A stretch of 64,000 nt of DNA. Source: Cellulophaga sp. Hel_I_12 (GTDB lineage Bacteria; Bacteroidota; Bacteroidia; Flavobacteriales; Flavobacteriaceae). Position 1 is the first letter of the stretch, and the number at the start of each line of letters is the position of its first letter. The stretch is taken from contig NZ_JUHB01000001.1 in NCBI RefSeq assembly GCF_000799565.1, positions 2,173,501-2,237,500 on the forward strand. The letters are read 5' to 3'. Below are positions 1-9,633 of this stretch, one piece after another. A model generated the notes under the pieces. The model saw only the letters and a list, made by a program, of their open reading frames with translations. It ran no database searches and was not told where the DNA came from. The translations under genes and the position numbers were made by a program.

Positions 1-12
1 TTCGCCATAAGC

Positions 13-60
13 ATCAAGAACCAAGACTAGAATATTTTAGTGTCTTGGTTCTTGATTTTA
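13..60. terminator. Strong hairpin downstream of the macroglobulin gene
   Basis: A perfect 15-bp inverted repeat (13-27 against 42-56, 14-nt loop) is followed by TTTTA on the plus strand. It lies just beyond the 3' end of the minus-strand macroglobulin gene. It could end that gene, a plus-strand gene to the left of the window, or both. Confidence 0.7.
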
Positions 61-101
61 AAAGCTCTTTACCTTAGATAAAAATCGATTTAACATATTC
101 A

Positions 102-3100
102 TTATTGAACCACTTTAACCCATTGTCCTTTTGTTCTTGCCGCATAATCATTATCATACATGGCTTCCGCTTGAACACCTGGTAAATAATAAGTGCCTAA
201 ATAGGATGCGTTTAATAATATGCTTAGCGTTTTGGTTTCGTTCTTCTTCATATCAAAATAAAAGTGTGCTCTGTCATCGCGCAAATCGGTATGCGTAACA
301 TTATTTTGAGCAAAATCGCCAAAATCAGTAAAACGTGTGTTTACAATTTCCCATCCACTAGGGAAAATTTGCGTTAAGGCAATATTTTTAATCGTACTTC
401 CGGTTGTGTTTGTCAAGGTTACCTCGGCCACAAAATCTGTTCCTTGCATCATGTTTGTCACATCAATTATAGAACCATCGCGCCCTTTAAATTTAGTCTG
501 AACTGCAAAATTACGTTGGTACTGTTTTTCTTGACCCACGGGTAAAATTCCGTTGCTGATAAGGCTTGCGTATAAAACAGTGCCTTCTTGATTTTTAAGC
601 TCGATGGTATTGCTTCCTTGTTTTATTGCTAGCGCTCTACTGGCTAAAGTTTTTGACGTACTCACACTTTCAGATGTACCATTTACAGATACCAATGCTT
701 TTACGCCTTTTCCGCCTACCATTTCAGCAAATTTACCCATAGCTAATAAACTATACGCCGTGCTTTGTGTACTCATCCATTTCTTTTCGTTTAAGCTTGC
801 TGCCACTCTTTTGGCTAATTCTTGTGCTTTCGCCTTATCTTTTAATAACACAAATGTTTCTAAAGCCATGGCGGTATTTCTTTCTGCAGAACCATAGGTA
901 TAAGAATGGTAACTATCTTCTTTAAAAGCTATTTTAGCGGTATTTAAAATTTCTTTTGCAACATTCGCTTGCCCAATTAAACCATAGGCCGCAGCCAACC
1001 TAAATTTTGCATCGTTTGATATCCCATTTGTTTCTCGTAAACGGTTCATGGATGCTACATCTGCATTAGCTGAAAGTGCCAAAGTATATAAACGATACGC
1101 TTGTACTAGGTCTGAATTTGAATTACCAGAACGCCATTGTTTCGCTACATTTTGTTGGTATTTTACCCAATTTGTTTTAAAACCAATAGGCATCACATAG
1201 CCTTTTTTCTCTGCCTCTAACAAAAAGTGACCCGCATAGGTCGTACCCCAATCATCCGCATTGTTTAATCCTGACCAATACGAGAATCCTCCGTTTGGTC
1301 GTTGCATTCTACCAATATTCTTAATGCCATTTTCAATATTCTTTTGAGTTTCTGATTTTTTCTGTGCTGTTAAATCAAAAATATCATTCAAATACAATTG
1401 TGGAAATGCGGCTGATGTGGTTTGCTCTACACAACCATGCGGGTATCGAATTAAATAGTTCATTCTACCATCAAAATTCATAGGTGGTAGGGTTGAAAAT
1501 TCTACGTGTGCCGAATTGCTTCCTGATATTCCAAAAGTTTCTAAGTTAATGGTTTGATTCGCATTAGCTTCTAAAATAAAATCTTGTTTTTCTGAACTCA
1601 TCGGGTTCGGGTTCACCACATCAATCGGAATTTCAAAAGTAGCAGTTTCTCCGCCACCAGAAGCTTCAACCCTCACTTTTCCAATACCTTTAAAATCAGC
1701 CACTTCCAAATCAAAATATACCATTTTTTCATCAGGTTGACTAAAGGTTAACGATTTTGTGGCTTCGCCTAAAACGGTAAATGCTTTATCTTTTTTAATT
1801 CTTATCGTGACGTTTTTTACCTTGTTTTCCATGGCAAATACGGTCACAGGCAGGGTCACTTTTTCACCTGGAGTAATTTTTCGAGGTAAGGATGCTAAAA
1901 TCATTAATGGCTTACGAACTGGTGTTGTCTTCTCTGCCAAACCATAAGCTTCTTTTTCTGCATTACCCGCAATGACCATGGTTCTAACAGCACCTACATA
2001 TTTAGGGATTGTGATTTTATGTGTATCTGTTTCACCTGTTTTTAATGTAAAAGGCCCTAAATGCATCACCATGGGCTCAAACCTATTGGCTTTCTTATTT
2101 TTAGCACCTGCAAGTTCATCATCACCGCCAATAGCAAAGACTTGATCTATTCTGCCACCAAATGCACCAATAACATCGTCATACATATCCCATGTTTTTA
2201 CGCCTAATGCCTCTTTGGCGTAGAAAGAACGCCATGCATCTGGTGTTTTAAAACGGGTTAAATCTAACAAACCTTCATCAACAATAGCGATGGTATAAGT
2301 CATTGCCTTTTTATTTTTCTCTGAGACTCTTATGATGATGCTTTCTTCTGGACGCAGCACATCTGGCATGCTAATTTCAGGCGCTAATTTTGTTTTGGGA
2401 TTTTCGACACCTATACCAACAATACCATACATGCGAATAGGAGCATCGTTTAGCGTAGAGGCATGTGGTTGTAATAGCGCAATATTGATATAGATATTCG
2501 GTGTAAATAATTCTGTAATGGGCAACTGAAATTTCGTTTCGCCTTTGGTCGTTTCTACCCATATCGCTTCTAGTACTTCACTTCCGTTTTCTACCGTCAC
2601 CAGAGCTCTGCCCCCTTCTGAACTGGGAAAAGTAACTGTAGCCTTTTCGCCAACGCTATACTTTTCTTTATCGGTTGAAAACTGCAGCATAGTCGCTGCC
2701 GAGGGATCATTTTTACGGGATTTTCCTGCCCATCCTGGCCAATCAATATACACCGTTGTACCAGTTGAATGACCTCCATCTGTATCTTCAACCAGCACTA
2801 AATACCGACCCCAATCTGGATATTGTAATTCGAAATTAAAACTGCCTTTTCCATTTGAATTGGTGTTGATGGTTTCTTCAAAAACTTTTTCACGGTATTC
2901 GCTGCTGCTGTAGGATGATAAATTGTCGGCAGCGTTGTCCCACCACCATCTCCAACTTACTTTAAGAATCGAGACTTTTACATTGCTTGATGCTTTTGGC
3001 TTTCCATTTTCATCAACAGTAACCACTTCAAACGTATTTTGCACATCAGTCAACAACATACCTCTATTTTTATCGCCTTTTGGCACATTTAAACCTACAT

Positions 3101-5621
3101 AGGTGTTAAAAGGAGAGTAGGGTTTAATAAATACATCGGTACTAAAATCGCCTCCATTTTCGTAAACTTTAGTCACAAAGGCTGCATTTAACATGCCAGC
3201 CGCTTTGCCTTTTAACTGTGGATTAATGCTAAAATTAGCTTTGCCTTCCTCGTTAAGTTTCCCATTAAAAACTACTTGTTCTTCGGTAGAAAAACTACGT
3301 GTTGGATCATCAAAAATATATCCTGGAAACGATTTAAACGATGTGGTTGTGGGGTTAAATTTAGCGGTAATATCTGCCCTTAAGTTTTTAGCAATTGCGC
3401 CATGAAGCCATTTTACTTCCATTACTCCCTGAATGGGCTTTGAAGCATCTAAAATTTCAGCGCCAAAATCGGTGTTAATTTTTAATCGATTTGGTTTAAT
3501 GGTTTCAATTTTTAATGTTTTTGTAAACGATGCACCACCAACCGATAGTTTAGCCATCCAGTTTCCTGTTGGCGCATTTTCGTCGGTTTTTAAATCAAAA
3601 TGATAAAAATTATCTAATCCGTTTGTTTTTATTTCTTGATGCACCACTTTATTATAAGGATCTAACAACTCCAATTTTACAGGGTGATTTGCAGGTAATT
3701 TATTGGCATTATCATTCAACATAAAGGATAGGAATATGTTATCGCCTGGTCTCCAAACACCACGTTCCCCAAAAATAAAGCCTTTAATCCCTTCTTGTAA
3801 GGCAACACCAGAAACATCAAACTTACTTACCGAAAGCACATTAGCGTCGTTAAGTTTTAGGTAGGTTTTTTCTCCATTATTTTCAACGACAACAAAATAC
3901 GCTTGGTTATTTTCTGCATCGAAGAAGGTCGTTCCTTTTACATCTGTCGTAATAGAGCCAACTGGTTGTTGCTGATAATTATAAAAAGTAACCTTTGCCC
4001 CCGCAATAGGTTTTGTGCTAATCATATCGTTAACTGCAATAAAATAGCTTTTGTTGAGTCCTTTTTTTACGGTCACCCCTATGTCTGAGGCTAAAACGTT
4101 TATCCCTATTTTTTTATCGTAATAGTAAGACGAATGACATGGATTTTCACGTTCGTTCCAATCATAGTCATCATAATTATCTTCGTAATAGTAGTCTTCA
4201 ATACCATTCCAAGAACTATCTTCGGTTTCTTCGTCATAATTGTCACCTTGAGCTTGGGTATTCTCAAAATTAGTAGACCTACACTTGTATGAACTATAAG
4301 ACGGTTTAAAGGAAAATTCTACTCTATATAGTGCCCCTTTTTCTGGTGTAATGAGAGATTTTAAGTCTAAGGCATGCGCTGACCATTTACCGTTATTTAC
4401 AGATAAATTATTTTGTAATTCTAATTTTTTTGTTGCAATTGGTCTGGCGACGCGTTTTAAATTATAGTTGCCATTTAGATTATTGTCCTGTAAAAACTGC
4501 ATGACATTATTTTGGTAGATTTTCACTACTGAAACATCGACATATTTTAAATTTACAGCCTCAAAATTTATTTTTAAATTGCTTGAAGATGGTAAAATAG
4601 TTCCGTTTGACAACCATCTAACTTGGGGTAAAATCTGTTCAAAGGCGACGCTCTCTTCATATTTATTTTTAAGCTTGTAACCATCTACACTTTGAATGCC
4701 GTCAAAAACCTCAAGTAATGCCGTTCCTGTAATTTCTATGGCAGGATATACTTTTAAAGAATTACCATCAACGCTATATTTTACATTAGTATCACCTTCT
4801 AGAACTACTAAACCCTTAAAATTCTGACCTTTTTTCAGTGGATCAGAAAAATTGATGCTCAGTAAAGGCCTCTCTGTATTTTCAACCACAACATCTAAAA
4901 TGGTAAAGTTGTTTTTTCCTGGAATACGCAAGGTGTTTGTTCCTTGACTACTAATATTAAACTTTGCACCATCCCAAGAAATTTCTAAATCTGTATCCTC
5001 TTCAAAACGTTGAATATTTTCTATTTTAAATTGGAATAAAGTTCCTTCTTTAACCGTCCCATCAAATTTTACTGGAATTTCTTTTCCCTTTTGTTTAACG
5101 CTAAGTAATTGCTCTGCTATTTCTAATGGAAGTATGTCTGAACTGCGCAACTGTCCTTCAATAAATTGTTTGTCTTTAGCATAAGATTGTAAGGCATTCG
5201 TATAAATACTAAACTGTTGTTCTAGTATTTTTACACTAAAACTTAAGGATTTCAACTCTTTAGGCACGTCTTTTATAATATCCCCTAAAACCAAAGTAAA
5301 CTGATATTCTGTATTCTGATTAAATTCTTTTTCAGGAACAAAAGCAATAGTTCTGCTATCTAAGGCCACAACCTTTCCTGCTACATTAGGCGTAACCTTA
5401 AAAAGTTGTTTATCTAATACCTCATTGGAGTTCCATGCTACTACTGGATTGGTAAGCACTACACGAACATCACTCTTAGAAGAAATGATTCCCTGTGTTA
5501 CCTCCGTAATATATTCTTGATACTTATTTAGGTTATCTGATGGATTTTTTAGTTCATTATCCTTGTCTTTACAAGAGTAAAAAAACAGGATACTGGCTAG
5601 AATTAGATATTTTAGGTTCAT
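102..5621 (-). CDS. Alpha-2-macroglobulin family lipoprotein
   Basis: This very large (1839 aa) secreted lipoprotein resembles bacterial alpha-2-macroglobulins (YfhM/YfaS type), which trap attacking proteases in the periplasm or on the envelope. The N-terminus is a lipoprotein signal with lipobox FFYSC (Cys17). MG domains and the conserved A2M block (near 'GAFGGRIDQVFA') follow. The thioester motif CVEQ lies at about residues 1394-1397, in the context HGCVEQTT, followed by an alpha-helical TED-like region and a C-terminal MG/receptor-like domain. An intact CxEQ means covalent trapping is possible. An odd Asp/Tyr/Glu-rich insert at about residues 454-497 lies between two cysteines. The usual partner, penicillin-binding protein 1C, is not in the window. 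The family call is certain; the protease-trap role is inferred from the family. Confidence 0.93.
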   Translation of the reverse strand: MNLKYLILASILFFYSCKDKDNELKNPSDNLNKYQEYITEVTQGIISSKSDVRVVLTNPVVAWNSNEVLDKQLFKVTPNVAGKVVALDSRTIAFVPEKEFNQNTEYQFTLVLGDIIKDVPKELKSLSFSVKILEQQFSIYTNALQSYAKDKQFIEGQLRSSDILPLEIAEQLLSVKQKGKEIPVKFDGTVKEGTLFQFKIENIQRFEEDTDLEISWDGAKFNISSQGTNTLRIPGKNNFTILDVVVENTERPLLSINFSDPLKKGQNFKGLVVLEGDTNVKYSVDGNSLKVYPAIEITGTALLEVFDGIQSVDGYKLKNKYEESVAFEQILPQVRWLSNGTILPSSSNLKINFEAVNLKYVDVSVVKIYQNNVMQFLQDNNLNGNYNLKRVARPIATKKLELQNNLSVNNGKWSAHALDLKSLITPEKGALYRVEFSFKPSYSSYKCRSTNFENTQAQGDNYDEETEDSSWNGIEDYYYEDNYDDYDWNERENPCHSSYYYDKKIGINVLASDIGVTVKKGLNKSYFIAVNDMISTKPIAGAKVTFYNYQQQPVGSITTDVKGTTFFDAENNQAYFVVVENNGEKTYLKLNDANVLSVSKFDVSGVALQEGIKGFIFGERGVWRPGDNIFLSFMLNDNANKLPANHPVKLELLDPYNKVVHQEIKTNGLDNFYHFDLKTDENAPTGNWMAKLSVGGASFTKTLKIETIKPNRLKINTDFGAEILDASKPIQGVMEVKWLHGAIAKNLRADITAKFNPTTTSFKSFPGYIFDDPTRSFSTEEQVVFNGKLNEEGKANFSINPQLKGKAAGMLNAAFVTKVYENGGDFSTDVFIKPYSPFNTYVGLNVPKGDKNRGMLLTDVQNTFEVVTVDENGKPKASSNVKVSILKVSWRWWWDNAADNLSSYSSSEYREKVFEETINTNSNGKGSFNFELQYPDWGRYLVLVEDTDGGHSTGTTVYIDWPGWAGKSRKNDPSAATMLQFSTDKEKYSVGEKATVTFPSSEGGRALVTVENGSEVLEAIWVETTKGETKFQLPITELFTPNIYINIALLQPHASTLNDAPIRMYGIVGIGVENPKTKLAPEISMPDVLRPEESIIIRVSEKNKKAMTYTIAIVDEGLLDLTRFKTPDAWRSFYAKEALGVKTWDMYDDVIGAFGGRIDQVFAIGGDDELAGAKNKKANRFEPMVMHLGPFTLKTGETDTHKITIPKYVGAVRTMVIAGNAEKEAYGLAEKTTPVRKPLMILASLPRKITPGEKVTLPVTVFAMENKVKNVTIRIKKDKAFTVLGEATKSLTFSQPDEKMVYFDLEVADFKGIGKVRVEASGGGETATFEIPIDVVNPNPMSSEKQDFILEANANQTINLETFGISGSNSAHVEFSTLPPMNFDGRMNYLIRYPHGCVEQTTSAAFPQLYLNDIFDLTAQKKSETQKNIENGIKNIGRMQRPNGGFSYWSGLNNADDWGTTYAGHFLLEAEKKGYVMPIGFKTNWVKYQQNVAKQWRSGNSNSDLVQAYRLYTLALSANADVASMNRLRETNGISNDAKFRLAAAYGLIGQANVAKEILNTAKIAFKEDSYHSYTYGSAERNTAMALETFVLLKDKAKAQELAKRVAASLNEKKWMSTQSTAYSLLAMGKFAEMVGGKGVKALVSVNGTSESVSTSKTLASRALAIKQGSNTIELKNQEGTVLYASLISNGILPVGQEKQYQRNFAVQTKFKGRDGSIIDVTNMMQGTDFVAEVTLTNTTGSTIKNIALTQIFPSGWEIVNTRFTDFGDFAQNNVTHTDLRDDRAHFYFDMKKNETKTLSILLNASYLGTYYLPGVQAEAMYDNDYAARTKGQWVKVVQ

Positions 5622-5948
5622 GTTCGGATATTTCTTTAAGTAAATATACTATGTTTCTTAGGATAAAGACGAATGCCTAACAGTGATGTTATAGAGCAAG
5701 ATACTAGCTATTAGTGGGTACTATTTTTTAAAAATGTGTAGCTTATATGTGGTGTTTTATGTAAGGTTATTTTTAATTTTGTAATACATACACCACAAGT
5801 CTTAAAAAAAGATGTATTTCATCGAAAAATGATGCCCACTTGCGGATTACAAGCATATTTTTAATAATCTTACAGTATTGGAATTCGAGAACCAAAATTA
5901 CCCTAGAAATCCCCTTTTCTACCGCTTCCTGCTTGCAAATAGAACATT
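5622..5948. other. Intergenic region between macroglobulin and CAP genes
   Basis: About 327 bases between divergent genes, with no convincing ORF. A perfect -7 box match (TAATTTTG, 5774-5781) points toward the CAP gene but has no clear TTG at the -33 position. On the minus strand a near match (TATATTTA, 5641-5648) lies about 20 nt ahead of the macroglobulin start. I see no stable hairpin. Confidence 0.4.
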
Positions 5949-6443
5949 ATGAAAATGAGAATGCACTATGCAATCTTAGTTTTATTTGTATTAACGATTA
6001 GCTCTTGCGGTAAAGAGTCAATAGAAGATACAGTTACAATAGAATCTGAGAATGTAGTTTTGATTGAAAATGAAGTACTAAAATTAGTAAATAACTATAG
6101 AGGCTCTAAAAATTATAATACTTTAGAATTTAGCCCAGTAGCGTATAAATATGCCAATGTACATACAGAGTACATGATTGCTAAAGGAAACATAAATCAT
6201 GATAATTTTACATCAAGAGCTTCTGGAATTGCTTCTGAAATAAATGTTTCAGAGGTTGCCGAAAATGTAGCTAAAAATTATAGTACTGCTTTGCAAGCTT
6301 TTGAAAATTGGATGAAAAGTACCGATCACCGTAAAGCAATAGAAGGAAATTATAGTCATACTGCCGTAAGTGTTAAAATGGATAAAAATGGGAATTACTA
6401 CTATACCCAGTTATTTTTCAGAAAAGCTCAGGATTTAAATTAA
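5949..6443 (+). CDS. CAP (SCP/PR-1-like) domain lipoprotein
   Basis: This 164-aa protein starts with a lipoprotein signal ending in SSCG (Cys at about 20), so it should be lipid-anchored outside the inner membrane. The rest is a single CAP domain: an N-terminal helix with 'LVNNYRG', a His in 'NVHTEYM', the pair 'INHDNF', 'EVAENVA', and 'WMKSTDHRKAI', ending in a beta strand 'YYYTQLFF'. These match the conserved CAP1/CAP2 His and Glu positions. Bacterial CAP proteins are poorly characterised; no enzymatic activity can be assigned. The gene stands alone, with about 80 nt before the next gene. Confidence 0.85.
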   Translation: MKMRMHYAILVLFVLTISSCGKESIEDTVTIESENVVLIENEVLKLVNNYRGSKNYNTLEFSPVAYKYANVHTEYMIAKGNINHDNFTSRASGIASEINVSEVAENVAKNYSTALQAFENWMKSTDHRKAIEGNYSHTAVSVKMDKNGNYYYTQLFFRKAQDLN

Positions 6444-6525
6444 ATACCTACTGAGATAAGTAGTTCTTCATTGCGGCACGCATTATGTCAAGAGTTTTTT
6501 TTAACTTTCGTAAAAACTCAAAAAC

Positions 6526-7065
6526 ATGGCTATTGCACCTCCTTTTAATCTAACCAAATGGATTTCAGAAAATAGAGACCTCCTAAAGCCGCCAGTTGGT
6601 AATAAAAACTTATATACCGAATCTGGGGATTATATTGTGATGATCGTTGCTGGACCCAATGCGCGTAAAGATTATCATTATAACGAAACTGAAGAATTAT
6701 TTTATCAATTAGAAGGCTTTATAAAAGTACATATACAAGAAGATGGTCAAAAAAAGACCATGGAACTTGGCCCTGGGGACATGTATTTACACCCTGCTAA
6801 AACACCACACTCACCTGAGCGAGGAGAAAATTCTATAGGTTTAGTCATCGAAAGAAAAAGAAATCACCTTAAGGTCGATGATGGTTTACTTTGGTTTTGT
6901 GACAACTGCAATCACAAATTATACGAAGCTTACTTTACTTTAAATGATATAGAAAAAGATTTCTTAGCGCATTTTAAACATTTTTATAATTCAAAAGAAT
7001 TGCGTACTTGTGACAATTGTGGTGCTGTTATGCCTGTTGACGAACGTTTTATTGCTAAAGAATAA
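6526..7065 (+). CDS. nbaC: 3-hydroxyanthranilate 3,4-dioxygenase
   Basis: A cytosolic cupin enzyme of the kynurenine pathway. It opens the ring of 3-hydroxyanthranilate with O2 to give aminocarboxymuconate semialdehyde, which leads to quinolinate/NAD or to further catabolism. The 179-aa length is normal for the bacterial form. The cupin metal ligands are visible in 'HYNETEELFYQLEG' (His, Glu) and 'YLHPAKTPHSP' (His). The C-terminal rubredoxin-like iron site is present as two CxxC pairs, CDNC at about residue 125 and CDNC at about residue 163. Only 4 nt separate it from the next gene, so the two are probably cotranscribed. No other kynurenine-pathway gene is in the window. Confidence 0.93.
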   Translation: MAIAPPFNLTKWISENRDLLKPPVGNKNLYTESGDYIVMIVAGPNARKDYHYNETEELFYQLEGFIKVHIQEDGQKKTMELGPGDMYLHPAKTPHSPERGENSIGLVIERKRNHLKVDDGLLWFCDNCNHKLYEAYFTLNDIEKDFLAHFKHFYNSKELRTCDNCGAVMPVDERFIAKE

Positions 7066-7069
7066 TACT

Positions 7070-7432
7070 ATGACCATTACATTAAATATACTGATTGGAA
7101 GTATAGCCCTTCTGCACCTATACTTTATGTGGTTCGAAATGTTTGCATGGACCACTAAAGGAAGAAAAGTATTTTATAAATTCCCAAAAGACCTCTTTGA
7201 ACCCACCAAACAAATGGCTGCAAATCAAGGTTTGTATAATGGATTTTTAGCAGCAGGCCTGCTTTGGACATTTTTTATAGCTAATATGGAATGGAAAACT
7301 AATATTGCCCTATTTTTTCTAAGTTGTGTAGTAATCGCTGGAATTTATGGTGCGTATAGTGTGGAACGTAAAATATTTTTTATTCAGGCTTTACCTGCTA
7401 TTTTAGCTATTCTTTTCTTATTCATTAGTTAA
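7070..7432 (+). CDS. DUF1304 family membrane protein
   Basis: A 120-aa integral membrane protein with four predicted transmembrane helices and the DUF1304 hallmarks 'HLYFMWFEMFAW', 'NQGLYNGFLAAGL' and 'GIYGAYSVERKI'. Its function is unknown. I chose the ATG 4 nt after the dioxygenase stop. A longer reading starting at 7010 would overlap the dioxygenase heavily and add a non-conserved N-terminus. Translational coupling to the upstream gene is likely. Confidence 0.85.
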   Translation: MTITLNILIGSIALLHLYFMWFEMFAWTTKGRKVFYKFPKDLFEPTKQMAANQGLYNGFLAAGLLWTFFIANMEWKTNIALFFLSCVVIAGIYGAYSVERKIFFIQALPAILAILFLFIS

Positions 7433-7451
7433 TATAATTTAAGACGAGAGT

Positions 7452-7483
7452 TTGAGGTTTCAAGACTAAAATTCGTAAATTTG
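7452..7483 (+). promoter_or_regulatory. Promoter of the ALDH gene
   Basis: TTG (7452-7454), a 21-nt spacer and TAAATTTG (7476-7483) match the flavobacterial consensus TTG-N17-23-TAnnTTTG exactly. The start codon is 37 nt downstream of the -7 box. Confidence 0.65.
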
Positions 7484-7520
7484 AAATAAATATAACAAAA
7501 CAGAATAAAAACGTTACAAA

Positions 7521-9074
7521 ATGTCAAAAATAGCTGCAGATTTCGGTATCAATGAAGCTCTTAAAATTTTAGGAGTTAAAGAATTAAATCATGGTTCATC
7601 AACTGGATCGGATAGTTTTGGTTCAGGAGATGAAATTTCATCGTTTTCCCCTGTCGATGGTGCCTTAATTGCAAAAGTAAAGAGCACCACCCAAGCAGAT
7701 TATGATAAAGTTATGGCATCAGCCACAGCAGCTTTTGCAACATGGAGAACGAAACCTGCACCTTTACGTGGCGAAATTGTGCGTCAGTTTGGTGATAAGT
7801 TAAGGGAATATAAAGAACCTTTAGGGAAATTAGTCTCTTACGAAATGGGAAAGTCGTACCAAGAAGGTCTTGGAGAGGTACAAGAAATGATTGATATCTG
7901 TGATTTTGCAGTTGGGTTATCACGGCAATTACACGGACTAACGATGCATTCTGAACGTCCAGGACATAGAATGTATGAACAATATCATCCTTTAGGTGTT
8001 GTTGGTATTATATCTGCTTTTAATTTTCCGGTGGCTGTTTGGGCATGGAATACGGCATTGGCATGGATTTGTGGTGATGTTTGTATATGGAAACCTTCAG
8101 AAAAAACACCTCTATGTGGTATCGCTTGTCAAAATATAGCTGCCGAAGTATTTAAAGCAAATAACTTACCAGAAGGTATTTCTTGTTTAATCAATGGGGA
8201 CTATACGGTTGGAGAAATGATGACGAAAGATACAAGAATACCATTAATTTCAGCGACAGGTTCTACAAGAATGGGGAAAATAGTAGCGCAAACTGTTGCA
8301 GGTCGTTTAGGTAAATCACTCTTAGAATTAGGCGGTAATAATGCCATTATTGTTACGCCAGATGCCGATATTAAAATGACGGTAATAGGTGCTGTTTTTG
8401 GCGCCGTTGGTACCGCTGGCCAACGCTGTACCTCAACACGGCGTTTAATAATACACGACAGTATTTATGACCAAGTAAAAGATGCATTAGTTTCGGCGTA
8501 CCAACAACTTAGTATTGGCAATCCTTTAGATGAAAATAATCACGTGGGCCCAATAATTGATAAAGATGCCGTTGCCAGTTATGAGAAAGCTTTAGCCTCG
8601 GTAGTTATAGAAGGTGGCAAGTTTATTGTAGAAGGTGGTGTGTTATCAGGAGAGGGCTATGAAAGCGGTTGTTATGTTAAACCAGCCATTGCAGAAGCTA
8701 AAAATTCATTTGCCATTGTACAACACGAAACTTTTGCTCCTGTACTTTACCTTTTAAAATATTCAGGTGAAGTAACAGATGCGCTTGCCATACAAAACGG
8801 TGTAGCTCAAGGATTATCATCAGCTATTATGACAAATAATTTAAGAGAAGCTGAACTTTTTCTTTCTACAAATGGAAGCGATTGTGGAATTGCCAATGTA
8901 AATATTGGTACTTCAGGTGCTGAAATTGGTGGTGCCTTCGGTGGTGAAAAAGAAACAGGCGGTGGAAGAGAGTCCGGATCTGATGCTTGGAAAATTTATA
9001 TGAGAAGACAAACCAACACCATTAATTATACCACAGAACTGCCTTTAGCGCAAGGCATTAAATTTAATTTATAA
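7521..9074 (+). CDS. amaB: Aldehyde dehydrogenase, ALDH7 type (alpha-aminoadipic semialdehyde dehydrogenase-like)
   Basis: A 517-aa NAD(P)-dependent aldehyde dehydrogenase. The catalytic Cys lies in 'GTAGQRCTSTRRL' (about residue 299) and the general base Glu in 'LELGGNNA'. The N-anchoring block is 'ISAFNFPVAVWAWN'. The wording of these motifs is that of the ALDH7/antiquitin group, which oxidises alpha-aminoadipic semialdehyde (piperideine-6-carboxylate) in lysine breakdown. It lies downstream of the 3-hydroxyanthranilate dioxygenase, where a 2-aminomuconate semialdehyde dehydrogenase might be expected, but the sequence fits ALDH7 better. It has its own promoter and its own terminator. Substrate is inferred. 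Confidence 0.85.
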   Translation: MSKIAADFGINEALKILGVKELNHGSSTGSDSFGSGDEISSFSPVDGALIAKVKSTTQADYDKVMASATAAFATWRTKPAPLRGEIVRQFGDKLREYKEPLGKLVSYEMGKSYQEGLGEVQEMIDICDFAVGLSRQLHGLTMHSERPGHRMYEQYHPLGVVGIISAFNFPVAVWAWNTALAWICGDVCIWKPSEKTPLCGIACQNIAAEVFKANNLPEGISCLINGDYTVGEMMTKDTRIPLISATGSTRMGKIVAQTVAGRLGKSLLELGGNNAIIVTPDADIKMTVIGAVFGAVGTAGQRCTSTRRLIIHDSIYDQVKDALVSAYQQLSIGNPLDENNHVGPIIDKDAVASYEKALASVVIEGGKFIVEGGVLSGEGYESGCYVKPAIAEAKNSFAIVQHETFAPVLYLLKYSGEVTDALAIQNGVAQGLSSAIMTNNLREAELFLSTNGSDCGIANVNIGTSGAEIGGAFGGEKETGGGRESGSDAWKIYMRRQTNTINYTTELPLAQGIKFNL

Positions 9075-9094
9075 GTATATTTTCCGTTAGTGAG

Positions 9095-9139
9095 AAACCA
9101 CGTTAAACTAAAATAAAACTAGTCTTAACGTGGTTTTTT
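9095..9139 (+). terminator. Rho-independent terminator of the ALDH gene
   Basis: AAACCACGTTAA (9095-9106) pairs with TTAACGTGGTTT (9125-9136), and the right arm runs into a T tract. It lies 20 nt after the ALDH stop codon. Confidence 0.85.
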
Positions 9140-9633
9140 AACTAATCAAAAATACTCCTAAAAAAACCTATGTTGTACACCTTGTCTTTATCAAGGGAAA
9201 AAAGGTTTTAACCTAACGCTTCTTAAAGGTGGTCAATAACCATCTTCTGTACAAGCAACATCTTATAGACGGTACGGAAAAATGTATAAAATGCATTTAA
9301 ACCAGTTCTAGGCTATTTTTCACTTCCTAGTTTTTAATCATTAGCTAAGCTACATCTAGTATTTAATCCTCTAATAATTAACAACTTAAGAATTTTTTTA
9401 ATACTTTAGGTATCCTAAGCAAATAACTCAGCGCTTCAGCAGCATTATTTTAAAAGATTTTAAGGTTTAAGAAGTACTTTAAGCTAATATTTCAAAAGTA
9501 CTTTTAGAGAAATTTGAGAGTATCTCGTGGTGCTGAATTATTTAATGTGATAAAAAAATTACATTCTTAAGCCTAGTTAAAATAAATTTTGTAGTGTTCA
9601 AAAAAATCAACTAACCAATAAATACACATAAAA
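9140..9633. other. Gene-free stretch of about 490 bases
   Basis: No convincing ORF on either strand. A nested inverted repeat lies at 9163-9209: outer arms AAAACCT/AGGTTTT, inner arms CCTTG/CAAGG. It could be a second terminator or a structured RNA. The rest is AT-rich and unstructured. A degenerate -7 box (TAAATTTTG, one base too long) lies about 40 nt before the next gene. Confidence 0.4.

Noticed and set aside
6492..6519. Hairpin in front of the dioxygenase start as a riboswitch
   Set aside because: An 8-bp A/T-rich stem only. It also overlaps a possible -7 box, so it may not even be transcribed; nothing matches a known riboswitch.
7010..7069. Upstream extension of the DUF1304 protein
   Set aside because: The 20 extra residues lie inside the dioxygenase gene in another frame and are not part of the DUF1304 family; the ATG at 7070 is better.
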